Made by a program: the position numbers and the translations under genes | Assembly (NCBI GenBank): GCA_016794505.1 | Contig: JAEUJZ010000013.1 | Coordinates: 248,001-312,000 of the forward strand | DNA: 64,000 nucleotides | Direction: 5' to 3' | Origin: Myxococcales bacterium | Lineage (GTDB): Bacteria > Myxococcota_A > Polyangia > Palsa-1104 > JAEUJZ01 | Shown: positions 51,356 through 59,900 of the stretch, one piece after another | Layout: each line of letters begins with the position of its first letter | Numbering within the stretch: the stretch's first letter is position 1 | Notes under the pieces: model-generated | The model's input: the letters and a program-made list of their open reading frames with translations, nothing else | Databases searched by the model: none | Told to the model about the DNA's origin: nothing

Positions 51356-52435
51356 CTACGCCTTGGGCGGCGCGATGTGTCCCCACGTTTTCAGATCCGC
51401 AAGCGTATCGAGGATGCTCTGCTTGAGCGGAAGGAAGCTCAAGCCAAGCTCGCGCTGAATCTTGCTGTGGTCGAAGCGCGGCACGCGGCCCACGTGCGTA
51501 CGCAGATAGCTGCCGATGCCCTTGGGCTGCAGGTACGAGCTGAGCTTGACGACGTAGTCCCCCACGCCGCAGTCGAGACCCAGGTTGGGCAGCTTGTAGC
51601 CTTCGTACCCCGAGGCGCGCAGTAGCTCAACCAGCTCACGCATGGTGATCGCGGTGTTGGCGCAGATATAGCGACCATGGGCCGCCTGCGTCTCGATCGC
51701 CAAGACATGTGCTCGCGCGACATCGCGGACGTCAACGAAGCCCCAGGCCAGGTTCATGATGCCGGGGTACGCCCCGACCAACAGATCCAGAAACATCTGC
51801 GGCGACGTGTTGATCGCAGCAGACAGCGATGGGCCGATCACCAAGAACGGATTGATGACCACCAGATCAAAGCCTGGCTTCTCTTCCTCGATGAAGCGCC
51901 AGCCGGCCTTTTCCGCCAAGGTCTTCGACAGGTAATACGCGTTGCGCTCCAGCGTTGACTTGGTGTTCCAGTCCGCCTCGGTCAGCACGTGATCGGACTC
52001 TGGCTCGTCGGTAATCGCTGCCATGGACGAGGTCAGGACGACGCGTCGCACGCTGCCAGCTTTCTTGCACGACTCAAGCACGGTGCGCGTGCCCTGCACC
52101 GCGGGATCCACCAGATCCTTCTGGGGGTCCTGCGCATTGAGCATGTAGGGGCTCGCGGTGTGCATCACGTACTCGCAGCCAGCTACCGCGCCATCGAACG
52201 AGCCGGGCTTCATCAGATCGGCCTCGACCAGCTCTAGGTGCGTGTCGGCATCGGGCAGCGCACGCAGATGCGCGATGTCTTTTTCTTTCTCTTTTCGCAG
52301 GCTGCGTACCGTGCCGCGAACGCAATAGCCACGCGCAAGAAGCTGCGCCACAACATGCGATGCGATGTAGCCCGCTGAACCCGTGACGCAGACAGGGGCC
52401 GAAGTGACGGGAGCGGAATGATGGGATGCGCTCAT
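51356..52435 (-). CDS. NAD(P)-dependent epimerase/reductase (dihydroflavonol reductase-like SDR)
   Basis: A 359-residue extended SDR enzyme. The Rossmann motif is VTGSAGYIASHV (about 15-26), the catalytic tyrosine-lysine pair is YYLSK, and the serine lies in VVLTSSMAA. The sequence resembles dihydroflavonol/cinnamoyl-CoA or aldehyde reductases, including the VEADLMKPGSFDGAVAGCEYVMHTASP segment. I chose the ATG at 52435 because the fold begins a few residues after it; the longer frame upstream is not plausible. It converges closely (18 bases) on the caspase-like gene. Confidence 0.88.
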   Translation of the reverse strand: MSASHHSAPVTSAPVCVTGSAGYIASHVVAQLLARGYCVRGTVRSLRKEKEKDIAHLRALPDADTHLELVEADLMKPGSFDGAVAGCEYVMHTASPYMLNAQDPQKDLVDPAVQGTRTVLESCKKAGSVRRVVLTSSMAAITDEPESDHVLTEADWNTKSTLERNAYYLSKTLAEKAGWRFIEEEKPGFDLVVINPFLVIGPSLSAAINTSPQMFLDLLVGAYPGIMNLAWGFVDVRDVARAHVLAIETQAAHGRYICANTAITMRELVELLRASGYEGYKLPNLGLDCGVGDYVVKLSSYLQPKGIGSYLRTHVGRVPRFDHSKIQRELGLSFLPLKQSILDTLADLKTWGHIAPPKA

Positions 52436-52499
52436 GGGGCCAAACCTCCGGCGCCCATAGTAGCCCCAGCGGGCGTACGACGATGCGAAGTAGCCTGGA

Positions 52500-53132
52500 C
52501 TAGCTGCGCAGCTGACTGAGCGCCGCGACCAAGCCCAGCGGCATGGCGCGCAGGCCGAGGACCAACAGATCGTCTTCGGTGCCGAACTCGCGGATGGCCA
52601 CCACTTCGGAAAGAGCCGCGACGATGCGCTGCGCTCGTTCGTTCTTGGCAAGGCGCGGCAGCTTCATCAGATCGAGGATGAACAGATCGCCCTGCGCATC
52701 GAGGATCATCGCCGGGCGCATCGGCATGAAGTTGAGCAGATCGCCCGGCTTGGACAGATCCATCATCGACAGCATCTGCACCATGGGGCTGTCGCCTTCG
52801 GGCTTGATGGTCAAGTCGCGGACGCGAAGCTCAACCCGCACGCTGCCCAGTGAAAACAGCACCTGCTCGATGGTCAGCGTCGCAGCCAGCGCCATCTTCG
52901 TGCCCATGACTTCCAGCGTGGCCGAGACGCGAATGCCCGGCGGCTCCGAGGTCAGCGTCAAGTCCGGGGGCAGCTTGCGGCCACCAAACTTGTGTGCCAG
53001 CCAGTTGATCGCGTCGAGCGGGACGCCGACACGCATGCGCGCGGCGTTGATGACGCAGCGCAGCAGGTATTCCGGGTGAGAGGCCAGGTAAGCCAAGCCG
53101 CTTTGGATGTCGCTAAGAGACAGAATGGTCAT
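52500..53132 (-). CDS. Hypothetical protein of unknown function
   Basis: A 210-residue soluble-looking protein without a signal peptide. It shows a beta-strand-rich middle (PPGIRVSATLEVMGTKMALAA; RVELRVRDLTIKP) between helices (YLLRCVINAARMRVGVPLDAI; KNERAQRIVAALSEVVAIRE). I do not recognise its family. It sits directly upstream of the SDR gene on the same strand, 65 bases apart, possibly in one transcript. The codon pattern is normal for the window. Confidence 0.6.
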   Translation of the reverse strand: MTILSLSDIQSGLAYLASHPEYLLRCVINAARMRVGVPLDAINWLAHKFGGRKLPPDLTLTSEPPGIRVSATLEVMGTKMALAATLTIEQVLFSLGSVRVELRVRDLTIKPEGDSPMVQMLSMMDLSKPGDLLNFMPMRPAMILDAQGDLFILDLMKLPRLAKNERAQRIVAALSEVVAIREFGTEDDLLVLGLRAMPLGLVAALSQLRS

Positions 53133-53438
53133 GCGCGTACCCTATCGCAAAGCCCGAACCAAGTCATCGGCTGCGTGTTCCCGTCGGGCCGCTTTCGCGA
53201 CAGCCCGTCGCCGTGAGCCACGTCGCTCGGTCGATAGTCTGTGCCTCCCTTTGTGCGTCCATTCTCGGTGCTTATGACGAAGCTCCTTTTTCCACTTCTT
53301 CCGATTTCTTAGAACACCTAACTAATTCCTTTTTTTGAGCAACAGCATTCCTATTTCAAGGCAAAAACGGAATGCGACTTCACGTGCCGCGAGCCGGAAT
53401 CCTTCCCCGCGTTCGGTCTTCATCAAAGCTTCATAGTT
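53133..53438. other. Divergent intergenic region with a dyad
   Basis: This 306-base AT-richer region separates the hypothetical gene from uppS. It holds a perfect 7-bp inverted repeat, GCATTCC (53345-53351) and GGAATGC (53369-53375), with a 17-base spacer, and T-rich tracts around 53290-53335. I see no gene in it. Confidence 0.45.
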
Positions 53439-54386
53439 TTGTCATTTGTCCGGCGGACGTCGTCTGTGATACCTCTGCATCTTATGCAGTCCTCACCATG
53501 CCCACAGTCGGGAGAGCGCTCACGCCATGTGCTGGCCCATGCATGGGCCCATGCTCTGGCCCATGCTCTGGCCCATGGCGATCCCGCGGCACTGGGCATG
53601 GCGGCTGGCAGTGGCGAGCCGACGGCGACACGGCCCGCAACGAGCGAGCCATCGGGCGAGGAAACAGCCATCCCGACGGCGCGACACGTTGCGATCATCA
53701 TGGACGGCAACGGGCGCTGGGCGCAGCAGCGCGGCCTGCCGCGGATCGCCGGTCACAAGCAAGGCGCGGTAGCGGTGCGCGATACCGTCCGCGCGGCCCG
53801 TCGCCTGGGCCTGTCGGCGCTGACTCTGTACGCTTTTTCTGAACAGAATTGGGGCCGTCCGCTCGACGAAGTCAGCGGCCTGATGCAGCTTTTGCATGAC
53901 TATGTGGTCGACGAGCGCAGCGAGATCTTGGAAAATGGCATCCGGCTGCGCACCATCGGCAACATCACACGCCTGCCCGCGTTCGTTCGCCGGCCGCTTG
54001 AGTCGCTGATCGCTGACTCTGCGCACCAGAGCGGCATGACCCTGAGCTTGGCCTTGTCCTATGGCGGTCGCGAGTCAATCACCGATGCCGCGCGCAGCCT
54101 GCTGCGCGCCGTTGCCGAGGGCACGCTGCAACCCGAAGACATCGACGAAGACATGGTCTCTGCTGCGATGCAGACTGCAGATCTGCCGCCGGTTGACCTG
54201 ATCATCCGCACCTCTGGCGAGCGCCGCATCTCGAACTTCCTGCTTTGGGAAGGCGTGCATGCTCGCTTCTACACCACGCCCTGCCTGTGGCCTGACTTCA
54301 ACCAAAAGGAGCTCCTTTTGGCGCTGCGTCAAAGCCACCTGCTGCAGACTCAAAGTTCCCCTTTACCGACGGCGCCTACGACCTAG
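53439..54386 (+). CDS. uppS: Undecaprenyl diphosphate synthase
   Basis: A 315-residue cis-prenyltransferase that makes the C55 lipid carrier for cell-wall synthesis. The core begins at HVAIIMDGNGRWAQ (about 83-96, catalytic Asp) and includes LTLYAFSEQNWGRP, SYGGRESI and IRTSGERRISNFLLWE. About 80 residues precede the core, more than usual. They contain an Ala/His repeat (LAHAWAHALAHALAHG) encoded by a 12-bp tandem repeat at 53535-53577. The true start may be the ATG at 53598, which removes most of this extension. The CdsA gene follows after 17 bases. Confidence 0.92.
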   Translation: MSFVRRTSSVIPLHLMQSSPCPQSGERSRHVLAHAWAHALAHALAHGDPAALGMAAGSGEPTATRPATSEPSGEETAIPTARHVAIIMDGNGRWAQQRGLPRIAGHKQGAVAVRDTVRAARRLGLSALTLYAFSEQNWGRPLDEVSGLMQLLHDYVVDERSEILENGIRLRTIGNITRLPAFVRRPLESLIADSAHQSGMTLSLALSYGGRESITDAARSLLRAVAEGTLQPEDIDEDMVSAAMQTADLPPVDLIIRTSGERRISNFLLWEGVHARFYTTPCLWPDFNQKELLLALRQSHLLQTQSSPLPTAPTT

Positions 54387-54403
54387 CGCGCATCCAAAAC
54401 GAC

Positions 54404-55225
54404 ATGTCCAACCTCGCCCTTCGATTCCTGACGGCCCTTGTGGCCATCCCGCTTTTGATCGCGAGCATCAGCTGGCACCAGCCGTATGGCGTGTGGTTGT
54501 GGGTGTTGTTTGCTCAGGTCGCCGGCCTGCGCGAGTGGATGAACATGACGATGCCCACTGCTCCGCGGCTGCAGCGCGGGTTCGGCGTTGTAGTAGGCGT
54601 CGCGCTGGGCACGCTGGTGTGCTGGGTGCCGGACACGCGCATGCTGCTGGCCGGTGTCTGGGGCAGCACCATCGCCATCTTTCTGTTCTTCCTGTTCTTT
54701 TATCCGCCGATCGAAACCGTGGCGTCACGCATCTCATCCACCGTCGGTGGCGTGTTCTATGCTGGCCTGCTGATCAGCCCACTTATGATGTTCAAGCTGC
54801 GGCCTTCTGGGGATGGCGCGGCGTGGATTTACATCTGCCTGAGCTCGGCGTGGCTCTCGGACACGGGCGCGTACTTCGCCGGCCGCTTTCTGGGCCCCTT
54901 TATCCCCGCCAAGCTGTGGCCCGCCATCAGCCCGAAAAAGACGATGATCGGCGGCGTCGGCGGCATGGCTGGCAGCCTGCTCGCGCTGTCCGTTGCCAAG
55001 CTGTGGTACTTGCCGATGCTGTCCTGGTTGGATGTCGTCGCCATCGCGGCGCCCGCCAACCTGCTGGGCCAGCTGGGAGATCTATGTGAGTCGCTGATTA
55101 AACGCTCCGTCGGTGTCAAAGACTCGGGCGTGCTTCTTCCCGGCCACGGCGGCATGCTCGATCGCATTGATGCCCTCTTGCTGGTGGTGCCCTATGTCTA
55201 TCTTTATGCGCAGCTGCGCTTCTAA
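54404..55225 (+). CDS. cdsA: Phosphatidate cytidylyltransferase
   Basis: A 273-residue integral membrane enzyme forming CDP-diacylglycerol. About eight hydrophobic segments are present and the C-terminal signature includes SDTGAYFAGRFLG, SPKKTMIGGVGG, CESLIKRSVGVKDSG and the final LPGHGGMLDRIDALL. UppS and CdsA are adjacent in many bacteria, though here DXR and RseP do not follow. Length is normal. Confidence 0.93.
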   Translation: MSNLALRFLTALVAIPLLIASISWHQPYGVWLWVLFAQVAGLREWMNMTMPTAPRLQRGFGVVVGVALGTLVCWVPDTRMLLAGVWGSTIAIFLFFLFFYPPIETVASRISSTVGGVFYAGLLISPLMMFKLRPSGDGAAWIYICLSSAWLSDTGAYFAGRFLGPFIPAKLWPAISPKKTMIGGVGGMAGSLLALSVAKLWYLPMLSWLDVVAIAAPANLLGQLGDLCESLIKRSVGVKDSGVLLPGHGGMLDRIDALLLVVPYVYLYAQLRF

Positions 55226-55268
55226 CTGCGGTCTACCGCACCGTCGATAATTCGCGAGGCAAGCAGCC

Positions 55269-56822
55269 ATGGCGCCGATTCCACAGCTGTCGTCCGTGGG
55301 CCGGTACAAGAACCTTTCACTCCTTGGCGCAGGAGGCATGGGAGCGGTCTATCGTGCCTACGATCCGTCGCTGGATCGCACTGTCGCGCTCAAGTTGGTG
55401 CTGCTGCAGCCGGGGCACAGCGATCATAACCCTGACTATCTGATCCGCTTCGAGCGCGAGGCCAAGGCCATCGCACGCTTGTCGCATCCGCACATCGTGC
55501 AGGTCTATGACTTCGGTCGCGATGAGGCCGGCAATCCCTATTTCGTGATGGAGCTTGTAAAGGGCAAGGCGCTCTCAACGGTGTCCAAAGAGCGCGGCCC
55601 CCTGCCCGCCGCCGAAGCCGTGAACCTGATCCGACAGGCGGCCATCGGTCTGCAGGCGGCACACGATGTCGGCATCGTTCACCGCGACGTCAAGCCGCAC
55701 AACATGCTGGTCGATGAAAAGGGCCAGGTGAAGCTCGTCGACTTCGGCGTTGCGCGCGTGGCCGGCGGTGTCAGCGAAGGCATGACCGCGACCAACGAAG
55801 CGCTGGGCACGCTGCACTACATGGCGCCCGAAGTGTTGTCGGGAAAGCCCGTGGATGCCCGCGCCGATATCTATTCACTGGGCTTGGTCCTTTACCACCT
55901 TTTGACCGGGCACCCGCCGTTTCAGTCCGAGAGTGCGGTCGGCGTGGCCATGAAGCAGATCAGCGAGCCACTGCCGGACATCAGCAACGAAGTGCCGACG
56001 GCATCCGCCGGGCTGCGCGATCTGCTGACCCGCATGACGCACAAAGAGCGCGAGCTGCGCGTCGCCACCTGCGCCGACGTCGCCAAGCTTGCGGCCAGCG
56101 TCCTTGACAACCTGGATGCCACCGCGCCCAGCGACGTGCCCTTGGCCGTAGCAGAGCGCCGCGCCCGCCAGCGTCGCACGCTGCTTGTGGCCGCAGGCCT
56201 GGGCTTGGCAGCTGCCGTGGCGGTACCTCTTTCCCTGTCGCAGCTGGGCCTGCGCAAGAAGCCGCGCGCTCTGCCCAAGCCGCCACCGCCACCGCCACCG
56301 GACGCACCGCCGCCACCGCCGCAGGCAGCGACAGCGCCGAGCCCGCCGGCCACCGGTCCAGTGCGCATCGCCGTCTTGCGGTTCAAGAACCTGGGCGCTG
56401 ATCCCAGCTTGAATGTCTTGGTCGAAGGCATTGCGGAACAAGTGACCACGGTGCTCGGTGAGCTTCGCGGCGACACGCCGGATCGCATCGTGCTGCTCGA
56501 ACGCAACCAGTTCGACGAACAGAACCTGCCCGAGCTTCTGCGCGGCAAAGACGAATACATGGATTCCGCGACGGTGGCGCGCATCGGACGCGTTCTTGGC
56601 GTCGAGGTGCTGGTGCAGGGCGCGTTCAGCCGCATCGACGATCAGCTGCGCATCGTGGCGCGCTTTTCACGCGTCGAAAATGGCGAAATCCTCGACAGCC
56701 TGACGCTGACCGCGCCGGGAAAAAGTGGCGCGCAGATCTTTGCCATGCAAGACCGCGTCGCTTCCGAGCTTCGCGATCGCCTGGTCAAGATCCTGCCCCG
56801 CCTGCGCCGCAGCCCCGGCTAG
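55269..56822 (+). CDS. Membrane Ser/Thr protein kinase with TolB/CsgG-like C-terminal domain
   Basis: A 517-residue eukaryote-like kinase. The kinase domain (about 12-275) has GAGGMGAVYRAY, VALKL, HRDVKPHN, DFGVAR and APEVLSG, all catalytic residues present. A basic juxtamembrane segment leads to one membrane span (about 302-320), then a Pro-rich stretch (PPPPPPPDAPPPPP) and a C-terminal domain (about 365-517). This domain resembles TolB/CsgG/FlgO-like ones (VRIAVLRFKNLGADPSLNVLVEGIAEQV). It would sense outside the cytoplasmic membrane. The start is ATG 55269. Kinase output could feed the FHA protein in this window; this is inference. Confidence 0.9.
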   Translation: MAPIPQLSSVGRYKNLSLLGAGGMGAVYRAYDPSLDRTVALKLVLLQPGHSDHNPDYLIRFEREAKAIARLSHPHIVQVYDFGRDEAGNPYFVMELVKGKALSTVSKERGPLPAAEAVNLIRQAAIGLQAAHDVGIVHRDVKPHNMLVDEKGQVKLVDFGVARVAGGVSEGMTATNEALGTLHYMAPEVLSGKPVDARADIYSLGLVLYHLLTGHPPFQSESAVGVAMKQISEPLPDISNEVPTASAGLRDLLTRMTHKERELRVATCADVAKLAASVLDNLDATAPSDVPLAVAERRARQRRTLLVAAGLGLAAAVAVPLSLSQLGLRKKPRALPKPPPPPPPDAPPPPPQAATAPSPPATGPVRIAVLRFKNLGADPSLNVLVEGIAEQVTTVLGELRGDTPDRIVLLERNQFDEQNLPELLRGKDEYMDSATVARIGRVLGVEVLVQGAFSRIDDQLRIVARFSRVENGEILDSLTLTAPGKSGAQIFAMQDRVASELRDRLVKILPRLRRSPG

Positions 56823-56849
56823 CGCCGCGTGAAAAAGTCCAGGGCGGGC

Positions 56850-57641
56850 CTAGGCGCGGGGACCGAACAGCGCGGTGCCGACGCGGATCAGCGTTGCGCC
56901 TTCAGCGATCGCGACCTCATAGTCGTGGCTCATCCCCATCGATAGCTCACGCAGATTCACAAACGGCCTGCTGATCGTGGCCTGCTGATCGCGCAGGCTG
57001 CGCAGAAGCGCAAAGTACGGTCGCACCGCCTGCGGATCGCTGCAGGCAGGCGGGATGCACATCAGTCCATGGCAGAGCAGCCGACCTTCTTGCTGCGCGA
57101 TCGCATCGAGCAAGACCGGAAGTTCCGCCGGGCTGCAGCCCGCTTTTTGCGCTTCATCCCCGACGTTGATCTGCAGCAAGCAGTCCTGCACGCGCTGCGC
57201 CTGCGCCTCATCGCTCGCCGCCTGCCGCAGGCGCAAGACCCGCGCCGAAATCGCCTCGATCAAGGCAACACTGTCGACGGTGTGTACCAGCGCGACGCGG
57301 CCGACGATCAGGTTCACTTTGTTGCGCTGAAGCGGCCCGATGAAGTGAAAGCGCAGCCGCGCGTGTTCAGCGGCCAGCGTTGCATCGCGACTCAGCTCGG
57401 CGCTCTTGTCGCGAAGCTCTTGTGCGTAGTTCTCGCCGAAGTCGCACTGACCGGCTCGCAGTGCCGCCGCGATGGCCGCCGTCGGCTGATGCTTGCTGAC
57501 CGCGACCAGACGCACACCGGCCAGCGAGCGACCCGCCTGCTCACAAGCGCGCTGTATCCCCGAGCGCAGCATCGGCAGCGTGACCGCAAGCCGCGCCGAC
57601 CAGTCGACCTGTGAGCCCGCCACTTCACCGACCTCGCTCAC
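56850..57641 (-). CDS. YggS-family pyridoxal phosphate-binding protein
   Basis: A 263-residue PLP-binding homeostasis protein with the lysine in LVAVSKHQP, the conserved FIGPLQRNKV and the C-terminal LSMGMSHDYEVAI and RVGTALFGPR. The start at 57641 overlaps the Maf stop (ATGA), so it is translated with maf. The family controls pyridoxal phosphate and amino-acid homeostasis. Length is normal. Confidence 0.93.
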   Translation of the reverse strand: MSEVGEVAGSQVDWSARLAVTLPMLRSGIQRACEQAGRSLAGVRLVAVSKHQPTAAIAAALRAGQCDFGENYAQELRDKSAELSRDATLAAEHARLRFHFIGPLQRNKVNLIVGRVALVHTVDSVALIEAISARVLRLRQAASDEAQAQRVQDCLLQINVGDEAQKAGCSPAELPVLLDAIAQQEGRLLCHGLMCIPPACSDPQAVRPYFALLRSLRDQQATISRPFVNLRELSMGMSHDYEVAIAEGATLIRVGTALFGPRA

Positions 57642-58285
57642 TGTGGCTTCCAGTCCGGCCAGCCCGCCGGAAGCAGGTTGGTCGAGCGCAGATCCTCAAG
57701 CACCGCCGCCAAGGGCAGCCCCACGACGTTTTCATAGCTGCCGCGAATCGCCGTGACGAAGCAGGAAAACAGGCCCTGCAGCGCATAACCGCCGGCTTTG
57801 CCTCGCCACTCTTCGCTGCGCAGATACCCCTCGACTTCCTCGGGAAGCAGCAGGCGAACATCGACATCCGTCGACACCGCGCGCTGTACACGCGGAACGC
57901 TACCATCGCTCTTCTGAGGCATGCGCAGGTGATAGCCGCTGACCACGCGATGCGTTGCGCCCGACAAGAGCGTGATCATCTGCCGCGCGGCTCCAGCATG
58001 TGGTGGTTTGCCGAGCAGACTGGGCTGTCCATCCGACATCGCCACGACGACGGTATCGGCCGCCAGGATCGGGGTCGACTCGGCCCCGCCGCTATCGCGC
58101 GCCACCCGCAGCGCGGCGGCGTCGGCTTTTTCTTGGCTGAGGCGCAGGACCAGCGCCTCAGCTGATTCGAACGGGCGCGGCGTCTCGTCGATCTCGACGG
58201 GATAGACCGCATGAGGCACACCGGCTTTCTGCAGCATCGCGATGCGACGCGGAGAAGCAGAAGCCAAGACCAACAAAGAAGACAT
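57638..58285 (-). CDS. maf: Maf-family nucleotide pyrophosphatase
   Basis: A 215-residue protein beginning MSSLLVLASASPRR, the standard Maf start, with the motifs EIDETPRP, LAADTVV and EWRGKAGGYALQG. Maf proteins hydrolyse nonstandard or regular NTPs and affect cell division. An in-frame extension upstream runs through the divergent mvaS gene but has no family similarity, so the ATG at 58285 is chosen. The stop overlaps the yggS start. Confidence 0.93.
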   Translation of the reverse strand: MSSLLVLASASPRRIAMLQKAGVPHAVYPVEIDETPRPFESAEALVLRLSQEKADAAALRVARDSGGAESTPILAADTVVVAMSDGQPSLLGKPPHAGAARQMITLLSGATHRVVSGYHLRMPQKSDGSVPRVQRAVSTDVDVRLLLPEEVEGYLRSEEWRGKAGGYALQGLFSCFVTAIRGSYENVVGLPLAAVLEDLRSTNLLPAGWPDWKPQ

Positions 58286-58370
58286 GGCGCGCAATCTATC
58301 ACGCGGATCGCGCAGGCAAGCTCGCGGGACGCGCGGCGTGCGACCGCGCCCGAAAGCGTGCGGGTTCGCA

Positions 58371-58436
58371 AGGCACAGCGCACACTTCGGGCCGTGCCGC
58401 GCCCCATGGGTTCGTCGCTTCCGAGGCACAGCGCAC
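58371..58436. repeat. Two direct repeats upstream of mvaS
   Basis: The 13-base unit AGGCACAGCGCAC occurs at 58371-58383 and 58424-58436. Each copy is preceded by GGGTTCG at a distance of 2 and 9 bases. The pair lies in the short divergent region between maf and mvaS and could be an operator; no family is recognised. Confidence 0.45.
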
Positions 58437-58447
58437 CTGCGTCGCAG

Positions 58448-58462
58448 TGGCACATGCCTTGC
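58448..58462 (+). promoter_or_regulatory. Sigma-54-like promoter element upstream of mvaS
   Basis: TGGCAC-N5-TTGC has the GG and GC of the sigma-54 -24/-12 consensus at exactly the right spacing. The predicted start site would lie only a few bases before the ATG at 58478, so the transcript would be almost leaderless. A chance match is possible. Confidence 0.35.
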
Positions 58463-58477
58463 GCTAGCCGCTCGGTC

Positions 58478-59809
58478 ATGACCAACCAACCGCAATCCTC
58501 TTTTCCGTACAGCCCTGATCGTGGTGCCGCTTGCTGCGATACCGGAACCGCGTCTACCGCTGACTCCGTTGGGCTGGGCGATCGACGCATCGGCATCGAT
58601 GCGATGGCCTTTGCCGTGCCACGCGGATACCTTGCGCTTGCCGACTTGGCCGCCGCACGCGGTGTGCCGGTGGCAAAGTATGAACAAGGCCTGGGCGTGA
58701 CCCAGATGGCCGTCGCTGCCCCCGACGAGGATCCAGTGACGCTCGCCACCGATGCAGCACGCCGCCTGCTGCGCGGCGCAGGCCGCAGCGCTAATGAGAT
58801 CGGCCTTTGCATCGTCGGGACCGAGACGGCTGTCGATCACTCCAAGCCCATCGCATCGTACTTGCATGGCTTGCTGGGCCTGCCCAGCGCCTGCCGCGTG
58901 TTCGAGACGAAGCATGCCTGCTTCGGCGGCACAGCAGGCCTGCAGAACGCGCTCGACTGGATCGCCTCGGGCTCGGCGCGCGGTCGCTCGGCGCTTATCG
59001 TCTGCACGGACATCGCGCGCTATTCGCTGAACTCTGCCGGCGAGCCCACGCAGGGCGCAGGAGCCGTCGCCATGCTCGTCCGCGAAAACCCGCGTCTGCT
59101 GGATCTGGAGGTCGGTCGCAGCGGCTGCTTTTCCGCCAACGTCCACGACTTCTGGCGACCGCTGTACCGCAAAGATGCGCTCGTTGATGGGCACTTTTCG
59201 GTGCAGTGCTACCTGGATGCGCTGGCCGGCGCCTATGCTGAGTGGCGCGCCTTAAACCCACCGACGGAAGAGAGCAGCGACCGTTTACTGCGCACGTGCT
59301 ACCACGTGCCCTACGGAAAAATGGCACGTAAAGCGCATGGACGACGCTGCCAGATCGATGGTCTCGACGAAGCCGCCGCCGAGATCAGCTATCAGCACGA
59401 GGTCGAGCCCTCGCTGCGCCTGCCGTCACAGGTGGGGAACATCTATACCGGCTCGCTGTATCTGGCTCTGCTGTCGCTTTTGCACCACCAAGCCGGCGAG
59501 CTTGCCGGGCAGCGCATTGGACTCTTCAGCTATGGCTCGGGCTGCGCCGCCGAGTTCTTTGCGGGCCGTGTCCGCCCCGAGGCTGCGGAGCTTCTCTTAG
59601 CCCTCGACGTGCTGGCCCCGCTGCGCGAGCGCACGCGCTTGAGCTTCGCGGAATACGAGGCGCTGCGCACCGCGGACGCGCAAGCCGATCAGCGTCCTGC
59701 CGACGGCAGCAGCACGGCAGCCCATGGCGCCGCCTTGCACCTGCTTGACCAGCGACCGCGCTATTTCGGGATCGATCCGCAGGAGCGCCGCATCTACGCC
59801 GTGCAATAG
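58478..59809 (+). CDS. mvaS: Hydroxymethylglutaryl-CoA synthase
   Basis: A 443-residue thiolase-superfamily enzyme condensing acetyl-CoA and acetoacetyl-CoA in the mevalonate pathway. The catalytic Cys is C148 in TKHACFGGTAG, the catalytic Glu is E116 in VGTETAVDHSKP, and the histidine-containing HVPYGKMARKAH is present. The core starts at IGIDAMAFAVPRGY; about 38 less conserved residues precede it. UppS in the same window would use the isoprenoid products. The ATG at 58478 lacks a clear ribosome-binding site. It is divergent from maf. Confidence 0.9.
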   Translation: MTNQPQSSFPYSPDRGAACCDTGTASTADSVGLGDRRIGIDAMAFAVPRGYLALADLAAARGVPVAKYEQGLGVTQMAVAAPDEDPVTLATDAARRLLRGAGRSANEIGLCIVGTETAVDHSKPIASYLHGLLGLPSACRVFETKHACFGGTAGLQNALDWIASGSARGRSALIVCTDIARYSLNSAGEPTQGAGAVAMLVRENPRLLDLEVGRSGCFSANVHDFWRPLYRKDALVDGHFSVQCYLDALAGAYAEWRALNPPTEESSDRLLRTCYHVPYGKMARKAHGRRCQIDGLDEAAAEISYQHEVEPSLRLPSQVGNIYTGSLYLALLSLLHHQAGELAGQRIGLFSYGSGCAAEFFAGRVRPEAAELLLALDVLAPLRERTRLSFAEYEALRTADAQADQRPADGSSTAAHGAALHLLDQRPRYFGIDPQERRIYAVQ

Positions 59810-59900
59810 GTTCGCGTGTGGTCAGACCGTCCAAACCCGATGCCCGTGGCCTAGGAGATTGCTCCCTCACCGAGAGTGGAGATCCGGTATCGTAGTTACG

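Noticed and set aside
58286..59194. Upstream extension of Maf through the mvaS gene
   Set aside because: The extension lies antisense to mvaS and is not coding-like; Maf begins at its canonical MSSLLVLASASPRR.
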